From positions 1 to 5,803 of the forward strand of contig JABEUL010000196.1 in NCBI GenBank assembly GCA_013044465.1: 5,803 nucleotides of DNA, read 5' to 3'. Of this stretch, positions 1 through 5,803 are shown piece after piece; the stretch's first letter is position 1, and each line of letters starts with the position of its first letter. The notes under the pieces are model-generated. The model searched no databases and had not been told where the DNA came from. It was given only the letters and a program-made list of their open reading frames with translations. Source of the DNA: Acidimicrobiales bacterium (GTDB lineage Bacteria > Actinomycetota > Acidimicrobiia > Acidimicrobiales > JABEUL01). Both the position numbers and the translations under genes were made by a program.

Positions 1-1154
1 CATATAGTCCCCCTAAACCAGTGAAAGGAAAGCCAGCCTTCAAGCCTCTCACGGGCACCCCGCCAGCATGTGCGAGCCAATATACAGCTCAAAATTACAC
101 TGCCACATCGAGTGCAGCAGGCGCAGGAGGATCTAATCCGCCTCCAGTTGATTCAAATGCGCTGTTTGCCGAGTACGCCAACAACACCCCGCTTAACTCG
201 CCCAATAATGCCACCATCCTTTCGCCCCTTTCGGGCCAGCCAAGCACTAGATTCGAACTAGGACCAGCTGCTCTTGCTGGATCAGATGTAGCTAATGCTG
301 CACCTCAGTTAGTCAATGGTCAGTGGACGGTTGGAATTACCTTTACCTCATCAGGTTCAACAAAATTCGACCAGTTCGCACAGGCCCAGTATCACAAGAT
401 CACAGCAATTGTTCTTGATGCCCAGGTTGTTAATGATCCGATTATCGAATCAACTAACTACAACGGCCAGGCTCAAATTAGCGGTTTATCCCAAGCCCAA
501 GCTCAATCTCTTGCAATTGAGCTTCAATACGGTCAGCTTCCCGTTGTGCTCAGCCAACAAAGTGCACAAAGTGTGACCCCAACTCTGGGTGCCAACTCAC
601 TTCACGCTGGTCTTATAGCAGGAATTGCTGGATTAATTCTCGTTATGTTGTACACAATCCTTTACTACAGGGGCTTAGGAGTAGTTGTGGTTTTAGGCCT
701 CGCTACCACTGGGGCTTTGTTGTTTGCATTGATCTCTTACTTGGGTAGGTCAATTGGATTAACCCTTGACCTTTCAGGAGTCACTGGTCTAATTGTCTCT
801 GTTGGTATTACGGTGGACTCCTACATTGTTTATTTTGAAAGGCTTAAAGATGAGATTCGCTCCGGTTTGAGCGTGAGAACTTCAGTAGACAGAGGATTTT
901 CTAAAGCATATAAGACAGTGGTCGTAGCGGACTCAGTTTCACTTATTGCAGCTGCCACCCTTTACCTGCTCTCGGTTGGGGCAGTGAAAGGTTTTGCATT
1001 CTTCCTTGGAATGTCGACAGTATTGGACTTAATAACTGCTTATGCATTTACTAGACCTTTGGTAATTCTTTTGGGGCGCAACCAGAGGTTCACTAATGCA
1101 AGATTTATAGGAATTGGCAGGGGACTGCTGAGCGAATCAAAGGCGACTGCATGA
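1..1154 (+). CDS. secD: Protein translocase subunit SecD, C-terminal part (5' truncated)
   Basis: SecD pairs with SecF in the cytoplasmic membrane and uses the proton motive force to complete SecYEG-dependent export. The reading frame is open to the left edge (first full codon at 3), so the GTG at 21 is only the first start-like codon visible; the first membrane helix and part of the outer domain are missing. In order I see: a low-complexity Ala/Ser/Asn/Pro loop (about 60-245); the end of the extracytoplasmic P1 region, with FELGP, TFTSSGS, IVLDAQVV and NGQAQISG (about 250-560); then five hydrophobic segments (about 606-1070). The D4 motif GITVDSYIVYFERLKDE (from 804) carries the Asp that matches the proton-coupling Asp of E. 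coli SecD. TLGANSL just before the second helix is another family signature. The TGA stop lies inside the secF start. Identification is firm; only the length is unknown. Confidence 0.96.
   Translation, partial: YSPPKPVKGKPAFKPLTGTPPACASQYTAQNYTATSSAAGAGGSNPPPVDSNALFAEYANNTPLNSPNNATILSPLSGQPSTRFELGPAALAGSDVANAAPQLVNGQWTVGITFTSSGSTKFDQFAQAQYHKITAIVLDAQVVNDPIIESTNYNGQAQISGLSQAQAQSLAIELQYGQLPVVLSQQSAQSVTPTLGANSLHAGLIAGIAGLILVMLYTILYYRGLGVVVVLGLATTGALLFALISYLGRSIGLTLDLSGVTGLIVSVGITVDSYIVYFERLKDEIRSGLSVRTSVDRGFSKAYKTVVVADSVSLIAAATLYLLSVGAVKGFAFFLGMSTVLDLITAYAFTRPLVILLGRNQRFTNARFIGIGRGLLSESKATA
1139..1143 (+). promoter_or_regulatory. Ribosome binding site for secF, inside secD
   Basis: AAAGG lies 7 nt before the secF ATG, inside the last codons of secD. 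With the ATGA stop/start overlap at 1151-1154 this fits translational coupling, giving roughly equal amounts of the two subunits. The site is short but well spaced, and it supports the chosen secF start. Confidence 0.55.
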
Positions 1155-2518
1155 CAACAGTAGATGAAACTCTAGATTCTGATCTTGAAACTGATGAAGT
1201 AGAGGCTCCAGACGAGAAGAGAAGGTCAGCTCTAGGCCGTCTTTATCACGGTGAGACTAAATATGATTTCGTAGGGAGAATGAAGATCTGGATGGCATTA
1301 TCTGGAACGGTAATTCTCATTGGTCTGATTTCTCTAACTTTCAGAGGACTAAACTTTGGAATTGATTTCCGCGGGGGTACATCGTGGTCATTCATTGCTC
1401 CAAATGTTTCACCACAACAAGTGCATAATGTGATGAACAAACTGGGATACTCGGGAGCAACCGTTGAGAAATTAGGTGGGAAAACAATTCAGGTTCAGGA
1501 TCGAATAACTGGAACTACTACTGCAAAAGAAACCGCTGCGAAAGATAAAATTACCGCGGGACTGGCATCGCTTGCTCACGTAGATGTCAACGGAATTTCT
1601 GTTGATGACGTGGGACCAACGTGGGGTGGCTACATCACGACAAAAGCTTTACAAGCATTAGTTGTATTTTTTATTCTGACAACTTTATACATAACTATCC
1701 GCTTTGAATGGAAAATGGCCGTGGGCGCCTTGGCGGCACTTGTACACGATATTTTGGTCACAGTTGGCATCTATTCATTGTCCGGTTTCCAAGTTACGCC
1801 TGACACAGTGGTAGCTTTCTTAACTATTCTGGGTTATTCACTTTATGACACCATGGTCGTATTCGACAGAGTCCATGACAATGTTTCTAGGGAAGGTGCG
1901 AGAGGAAGAATGACGTATTCTTCAATTGTTAATCTCTCCATGAACCAGGTGCTGGCAAGATCAATTAATACCTCCCTTGTTGCCATCATGCCGATCCTTG
2001 CAGTTCTCCTTATTGGCGCCCAGCTCTTAGGTGCTACTACTTTGCAGTACTTCGGACTAGCTCTATTTATTGGTCTGACTACTGGTGCATACTCCTCAAT
2101 TTTTATAGCTTCTCCAATAGTGGCTGCACTAAAAGAAAAGGAGCCACGCCACAAGACTATTAGGGCAAGACTTGAAGCAAGAGGTGAGGCGAACTTCAAC
2201 TTTTCTCCTGACTATGTAGCAAAGCTCTCCCGCTCAACCAGTGCCACTGATGCTCCGCCAACTCAAGCCCCCAAGCCCAAGGTGAATGCAAAGCAAATTA
2301 AATCGACCGTCAAGATTCCAAGCGGAAGCCTGATAAAGCCATCAGGTGGATCTCCCATCTCGGAAGATTCTGCTCCTAATGTGGGTGTCAAAGTCGAAGA
2401 TTCTGTGGAAGAACAAGATATAGAGATCGAAGTTTCAAAATCTCAATCTAGCGTGAAGACTGCTAAGAATAATCAAGGAAAAGCCCAGAAGAATACTAAA
2501 AGTGGCAAGAAGAGATAA
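1151..2518 (+). CDS. secF: Protein translocase subunit SecF
   Basis: Membrane partner of SecD in the proton-driven SecDF complex that assists SecYEG-dependent export. The protein has 455 residues. It opens with an acidic cytoplasmic stretch (1-22) followed by LYHGETKYDFVGR (31-43), a leader I associate with actinobacterial SecF. Likely membrane helices are at about 46-64, 163-182, 188-209, 219-237, 270-290 and 298-322. The outer P4 domain (about 66-160) begins with FGIDFRGGTSW. GYSLYDTMVVFDR (228-240) is the SecF D4 motif; Asp233 matches E. coli Asp213, and Tyr232 is the actinobacterial form of a position that is Asn in proteobacteria. After residue 325 comes a hydrophilic cytoplasmic tail of about 130 residues: Pro/Ser-rich, then acidic (405-427), then Lys-rich with no acidic residue (429-455). 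The start overlaps the secD stop by ATGA and has a ribosome binding site. Identification is secure; the role of the tail is unknown. Confidence 0.97.
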   Translation: MTTVDETLDSDLETDEVEAPDEKRRSALGRLYHGETKYDFVGRMKIWMALSGTVILIGLISLTFRGLNFGIDFRGGTSWSFIAPNVSPQQVHNVMNKLGYSGATVEKLGGKTIQVQDRITGTTTAKETAAKDKITAGLASLAHVDVNGISVDDVGPTWGGYITTKALQALVVFFILTTLYITIRFEWKMAVGALAALVHDILVTVGIYSLSGFQVTPDTVVAFLTILGYSLYDTMVVFDRVHDNVSREGARGRMTYSSIVNLSMNQVLARSINTSLVAIMPILAVLLIGAQLLGATTLQYFGLALFIGLTTGAYSSIFIASPIVAALKEKEPRHKTIRARLEARGEANFNFSPDYVAKLSRSTSATDAPPTQAPKPKVNAKQIKSTVKIPSGSLIKPSGGSPISEDSAPNVGVKVEDSVEEQDIEIEVSKSQSSVKTAKNNQGKAQKNTKSGKKR

Positions 2519-2524
2519 GCCATG

Positions 2525-2541
2525 GTGCCATCTCTTGGCGC
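2525..2541 (+). other. Small hairpin in the secF-rel spacer
   Basis: GTGCCA (2525-2530) can pair with TGGCGC (2536-2541) around a 5-nt loop, including one G-U pair, and is followed by TTT and then GGGG. The stem has 6 bp and the T run only 3 bases, so it is too weak for a confident intrinsic terminator. It could partly attenuate transcription, protect the secF mRNA end, or be chance. It ends 21 nt before the rel start. Confidence 0.3.
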
Positions 2542-2562
2542 TTTGGGGCTAATCTAGGCTAT

Positions 2563-4860
2563 ATGCAGGCGTTTATCGACAAAAAGGGCGTCAGCCTGGT
2601 CGAAGGCAATGATGAAATAACTTATGAGCCATTAGTTATTGAACTTCGTAAGTCATTTTTCCAACAAATCTCTGAGGCTAGACGTCACTCTGGGACCACA
2701 AATGAGGCCGCATATTCAAGAGATGAAATTGCTCAAATAACCTCAGCTTTTGATCTTGCAATTAAAGTACACAGTGGGCAAAAGAGACGTACTGGCGAGC
2801 CGTATATATCCCATCCAAGTGCAGTGGCATCGATAATGATTGAATTAGGACTCGATACGACAACTGTGGTAGCGGCACTTTTGCATGATGCCGTGGAAGA
2901 CACAGAGCTTTCTCTTGAAACTGTAGGGAATCTATTTGGCCACGATGTGGAAGCAATTGTTGACGGGGTCACAAAGTTAGATCGCATTCATTTTGATTCA
3001 CGAGCGGCACAGCAGGCCGCAACAATGAGAAAAATGCTTGTGGCAATGGCCAAGGATTGGCGAGTACTGCTCATTAAACTCGGGGATAGATTGCACAATT
3101 TGAGAACAATCTCTGTTATGCAGGAGTGGAAGCAGAGGCGAATAGCTCAAGAAACTCTCGACATCTATGCCCCACTTGCACACAGGTTGGGTATGTCAGA
3201 GCTTAAGTGGCAGCTCGAAGATCTTTCATTTACGGTTTTACACCCTAGGCGCTATGACGAGATAGCCCAGATGGTTGAGAAACGAGCTCCAGAGAGACAG
3301 GAATATTTAGACCGAATAATACCAATTGTATTAGAACAGCTAAATTCCCTAGGCGTTGAAGCAGAGGTAACAGGGAGGCCTAAACACCTTTGGAGCATTT
3401 ACGAGAAAATGGTTATCCGAGGAAAGGGATTTGATGAGATCAATGATCTAGTAGGAATTAGGATCATTACTCAAAATGAACGAGAGTGTTGGGCTGCAAT
3501 TGGCGTGATCCACTCGCTTTGGAATCCAGTTGTCGGAAGATTTAAAGATTATATAAATGCGCCAAAATTTAACCTATATCAGTCACTTCACACCACAGTT
3601 ATAGGACCTGAGGGAAAACCAATTGAGGTGCAGATCAGGACCTGGGACATGCACTGGCGAGCCGAGTATGGGATTGCGGCCCACTGGGGCTATAAAGAAA
3701 ATTCTATTCGGGACAACAGGGGTTCGATCGATGTCAACAAGGAGGAACTTGCATGGCTAAAGCGAATAGTTGACCTAGAGCGTGACACGCCGGATCCAGT
3801 TGAGTTCCTTGAGTCGCTCAAGTTGGACCTTGATCAAGGTGAAGTTTATATATTCACTCCAAAAGGCGAGGTAATTACGCTTCCAGACGGAGCTACTCCC
3901 ATTGATTTTGCTTATGCAATTCATACAGAGATCGGACATCGCTGCGTTGGTGCCAAAATCAATGGCAGGTTGGCATCACTTGATTCTAAGCTAGCCTCGG
4001 GTGATGCAGTAGAGATATTTACTACAAAAGGGGCTGGGACTGGACCCAGTAGAGACTGGCTTTCAATTGCCGTTTCATCGAGAGCTAAGTCAAAAATTCG
4101 CCAGTGGTTCACTAGGGAGCGCCGTGAAGACGCTATTGAGATGGGCAAAGAAGAAGTAGCCAAAGCCGCACGTCGTATTTCACTTCCAATGCACAAGATA
4201 AGTGGCACAGAGACCTTAGATCAGGTATTAGAGGATCTTCATATGGCCGATCTCGACTCGGTCTTTGTTGCAATTGGTGAAGGCCATTTAAGTGCAAGGG
4301 CTTTTGTCGAACGAATTGCAAAGGAACTAAAAGGTGGCGACCACGAAGAACTTCTTCCCGCAACTGCTTTAGGCTCAACTCCCCATTCGACCAAGGCTGT
4401 CACAGGGATTTATGTTGAGGGACTTGACGATGTGATGGTCAGGCTTTCTAGATGCTGCCTTCCAGTCCCTGGGGATGAAGTAATTGGATTTGTCACAAGG
4501 GGACGTGGGGTTTCAGTTCATAGAGCGGACTGTTCAAATGCAACTTCACTAGCTGGAAATCAACAGGAGAGAATGATTGAAGTTGAGTGGGATGCTAACT
4601 TAAGCGGGGTTTTTGGGGCTTCGGTTGAAATTCGAGCACTCGATCGAGCCGGACTACTCGCTGACGTCACAAGAACCATGTCCGAACAGCACGTCAATAT
4701 AATTTCAGCTTCCACCCAAACGGGAGCTGATCGCATAGCCCGACTTAGATTCGAGTTTGAACTCGCTGACAGGTCGCATCTCGACTCAGTGGTCAGGGCC
4801 CTTAGAAGAATTGATAGCGTATATGACGCATATAGAGTTCTCCCTGGAAAAAGCAGGTGA
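2563..4860 (+). CDS. rel: Bifunctional (p)ppGpp synthetase/hydrolase, long RelA/SpoT (Rel) type
   Basis: Makes (p)ppGpp from ATP and GDP/GTP when uncharged tRNA stalls ribosomes, and hydrolyses it when conditions recover. The 765 residues match the full-length family. The N-terminal HD hydrolase domain (about 60-200) keeps Arg75, His84, HDAVED (108-113), and Asp175 with Asn179 in GDRLHN, so hydrolysis should be active. The synthetase domain (about 270-380) has GRPKHLWSIY, DLVGIR (Asp295), RFKDYI (326-331), YQSLHT (339-344) and EVQIRT (355-360). RFKD is the RXKD form found in bifunctional enzymes, not the EXDD of monofunctional RelA. Next come TGS (about 427-488; His454 and His459), a helical region, the zinc-finger-like CC...H...C module (Cys631, Cys632, His653, Cys657) and a C-terminal ACT domain (about 686-760). 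No in-frame ATG, GTG or TTG occurs between the end of secF and this ATG. The ribosome binding site is poor (AGG 4 nt away, or GGGG 14 nt away). The gene name could equally be relA. The 44-nt gap after secF suggests co-transcription. Confidence 0.97.
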   Translation: MQAFIDKKGVSLVEGNDEITYEPLVIELRKSFFQQISEARRHSGTTNEAAYSRDEIAQITSAFDLAIKVHSGQKRRTGEPYISHPSAVASIMIELGLDTTTVVAALLHDAVEDTELSLETVGNLFGHDVEAIVDGVTKLDRIHFDSRAAQQAATMRKMLVAMAKDWRVLLIKLGDRLHNLRTISVMQEWKQRRIAQETLDIYAPLAHRLGMSELKWQLEDLSFTVLHPRRYDEIAQMVEKRAPERQEYLDRIIPIVLEQLNSLGVEAEVTGRPKHLWSIYEKMVIRGKGFDEINDLVGIRIITQNERECWAAIGVIHSLWNPVVGRFKDYINAPKFNLYQSLHTTVIGPEGKPIEVQIRTWDMHWRAEYGIAAHWGYKENSIRDNRGSIDVNKEELAWLKRIVDLERDTPDPVEFLESLKLDLDQGEVYIFTPKGEVITLPDGATPIDFAYAIHTEIGHRCVGAKINGRLASLDSKLASGDAVEIFTTKGAGTGPSRDWLSIAVSSRAKSKIRQWFTRERREDAIEMGKEEVAKAARRISLPMHKISGTETLDQVLEDLHMADLDSVFVAIGEGHLSARAFVERIAKELKGGDHEELLPATALGSTPHSTKAVTGIYVEGLDDVMVRLSRCCLPVPGDEVIGFVTRGRGVSVHRADCSNATSLAGNQQERMIEVEWDANLSGVFGASVEIRALDRAGLLADVTRTMSEQHVNIISASTQTGADRIARLRFEFELADRSHLDSVVRALRRIDSVYDAYRVLPGKSR

Positions 4861-4910
4861 GAGATTCCAGGTGTAGTGGATTTATCTTTAAAGTTTGTGA
4901 GAGTTAATTA
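4861..4910 (+). other. rel-hisS spacer, no clear promoter or terminator
   Basis: This AT-rich 50-nt gap contains an 8-bp palindrome CTTTAAAG (4886-4893) and TTAATTAA running into the hisS start. I see no GC-rich stem with a T run and no recognisable -35/-10 pair, so read-through from rel to hisS is the simplest reading. Confidence 0.4.
4899..4903 (+). promoter_or_regulatory. Ribosome binding site for hisS
   Basis: The purine run GAGAG sits 7 nt before the hisS ATG. An in-frame TAA at 4905-4907 rules out any start further upstream, so this site and the ATG at 4911 define the beginning of the protein. Confidence 0.5.
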
Positions 4911-5803
4911 ATGTCATTTCAGGCCCCTATCGGAACAAGGGACATCTTTGCTCCCGAGTCCAAGACTATCGGCACTCTAATTGCAAAATTCGCATCTCTG
5001 GTGGAGTTGGCAGGATTCGAGCTGTTGATCTCACCTTTATTTGAAGAGTATGAAGTGTTTGCAAGAAGTGCCGGACAAGCAACTGACGTGGTTAGCAAGG
5101 AGATGTATGTCTTCACAGACAGAGGGGGCCGAGAAATGGCTCTAAGGCCAGAAGGCACAGCTTCAGTGGTCAGGGCATTTATCCAACACCAAAATCCAAC
5201 TCCATTTAAAGCCTGGTACGCTACTCCGGCATTTAGGTATGAGAAACCTCAGGCAGGACGGTATAGACAGCATCACCAACTAGGACTAGAAGTAATCGGA
5301 TCGGCCTCGCCCTCGTGTGATATCGAAATCATCGAGTTGGCAACATCGTTTCTAAATTCCCTTGGCATCTCGAATTTCACATTATTAGTCAACTCGATGG
5401 GTGATGAGAACTGCCGACCAAAATACAGGGAGGCTCTTTTAGATTATTTAGAGTCAAAAAAGACTGAGTTGTGCCAAGACCACCAGGATCGATTTAAGTT
5501 AAATCCACTTCGAGTATTAGACTGCAAGAAACCAGAGTGCATAAGTGCCACCAAAGATGCCCCCATGATCGACACTATGTTGTGTGCTGAGTGTTCCATT
5601 CACCATCAAGAGGTATTAAAGGGCCTGTCGCACTTGGGAATAATGTATCAAAGTGCCCCTCGGCTCGTACGAGGTTTTGACTATTACACCAAAACAACGT
5701 TTGAAATTCAATCAAATTCTCTTGATTCCAGCCAAAATGCCATTGGAGGAGGGGGCAGGTATGACAAGTTGGTTGAAAAACTCGGAGGACGTGAGGGTAC
5801 ACC
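4911..5803 (+). CDS. hisS: Histidyl-tRNA synthetase, N-terminal part (3' truncated)
   Basis: Class II aminoacyl-tRNA synthetase that activates histidine with ATP and charges tRNA-His in the cytoplasm. The frame is open from the ATG through the right edge (297 full codons; the family is usually a little over 400). The N-terminus APIGTRDI leads into motif 1 (about 30-55, ending in FEEYEVFARSAG). Motif 2 covers MALRPEGT (76-83) and AFRYEKPQAGRYRQHHQ (107-123), with the ATP- and histidine-binding arginines present. An insertion domain (about 157-245) includes four cysteines in a C-x4-C...C-x2-C pattern (205, 210, 225, 228). The histidine-specific motif LVRGFDYYTKTTFE (252-265) keeps the catalytic Arg254; Phe256 replaces the usual Leu of RGLDYY. 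AIGGGGRYDKLV (277-287) follows. Motif 3 and the anticodon-binding domain lie beyond the window. The start is fixed by the upstream in-frame TAA. HisZ, the HisRS-like regulatory paralogue, is unlikely because motif 2 and RGFDYY are intact. Confidence 0.96.
   Translation, partial: MSFQAPIGTRDIFAPESKTIGTLIAKFASLVELAGFELLISPLFEEYEVFARSAGQATDVVSKEMYVFTDRGGREMALRPEGTASVVRAFIQHQNPTPFKAWYATPAFRYEKPQAGRYRQHHQLGLEVIGSASPSCDIEIIELATSFLNSLGISNFTLLVNSMGDENCRPKYREALLDYLESKKTELCQDHQDRFKLNPLRVLDCKKPECISATKDAPMIDTMLCAECSIHHQEVLKGLSHLGIMYQSAPRLVRGFDYYTKTTFEIQSNSLDSSQNAIGGGGRYDKLVEKLGGREGT

Noticed and set aside
21..23. GTG as the start of secD
   Set aside because: The frame continues open upstream to the window edge and the missing N-terminal helix shows the real start lies outside the window.
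70..576. Two short + strand open frames inside secD in another frame
   Set aside because: They overlap the secD frame, which carries the recognisable P1 motifs, and their products look compositionally random.
1843..2199. 118-residue open frame on the - strand opposite secF
   Set aside because: It lies wholly inside secF, whose conserved motifs run straight through it; the translated product shows no recognisable domain and no ribosome binding site was evident.
2535..2565. Possible promoter, TTGGCG with a TATA-like sequence about 17-19 nt downstream
   Set aside because: The -10 element would overlap the rel ATG, so transcription would begin after the start codon; the -35 is also part of the hairpin stem and the match is poor.
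3921..4378. Two overlapping - strand open frames (95 and 81 residues) opposite rel
   Set aside because: Both lie under the TGS and helical regions of rel and have no protein-like motifs; chance open frames.
4886..4911. Palindromes CTTTAAAG and TTAATTAA before hisS, considered as an operator or terminator
   Set aside because: They are short, purely or mostly AT, and expected by chance in an AT-rich spacer; no second copy is present to suggest a regulator site.
5575..5802. 75-residue open frame on the - strand at the right end
   Set aside because: It is opposite the conserved LVRGFDYYTKTTFE region of hisS and shows no family resemblance; it is a shadow of hisS.

Overview
The window holds four genes, all on the + strand, packed head to tail with almost no non-coding DNA: the 3' part of secD, complete secF, a complete bifunctional (p)ppGpp synthetase/hydrolase (rel), and the 5' two-thirds of hisS. 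Everything identified here is housekeeping.

Organism. The proteins read as actinobacterial. SecF has GYSLYDT, with Tyr where proteobacterial SecF has Asn, and an LYHGETKYDFVGR leader before its first membrane helix. SecD has GITVDSYIVYFERLKDE. The Rel protein resembles the long mycobacterial type along its whole length. The secD-secF-rel order is also typical of Actinobacteria. By eye the GC content is only about 45%, unusually low for the phylum. I infer a low- to mid-GC, possibly aquatic, lineage such as an Acidimicrobiia-like group; the class assignment is tentative. The adenine phosphoribosyltransferase gene (apt), which often sits between secF and rel in Actinobacteria, is absent.

Layout. 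1-1154: secD, truncated at the left edge. 1151-2518: secF, overlapping secD by ATGA, so the two are translationally coupled and make the paired SecDF motor. 2519-2562: a 44-nt spacer with a small hairpin. 2563-4860: rel. 4861-4910: a 50-nt spacer with a modest ribosome binding site. 4911-5803: hisS, cut off by the right edge shortly after the second histidine-specific motif begins the C-terminal part of the catalytic core.

How they work together. SecD and SecF form the membrane partner of SecYEG that uses the proton gradient to pull exported proteins across. Rel senses uncharged tRNA on stalled ribosomes and makes or destroys (p)ppGpp. HisRS charges tRNA-His. Rel and an aminoacyl-tRNA synthetase side by side make biological sense, because charging failure is the signal Rel reads. 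I see no strong terminator or convincing promoter inside the window, so a single transcript is plausible. No mobile element, CRISPR array, RNA gene, frameshift or previously undescribed system was found.
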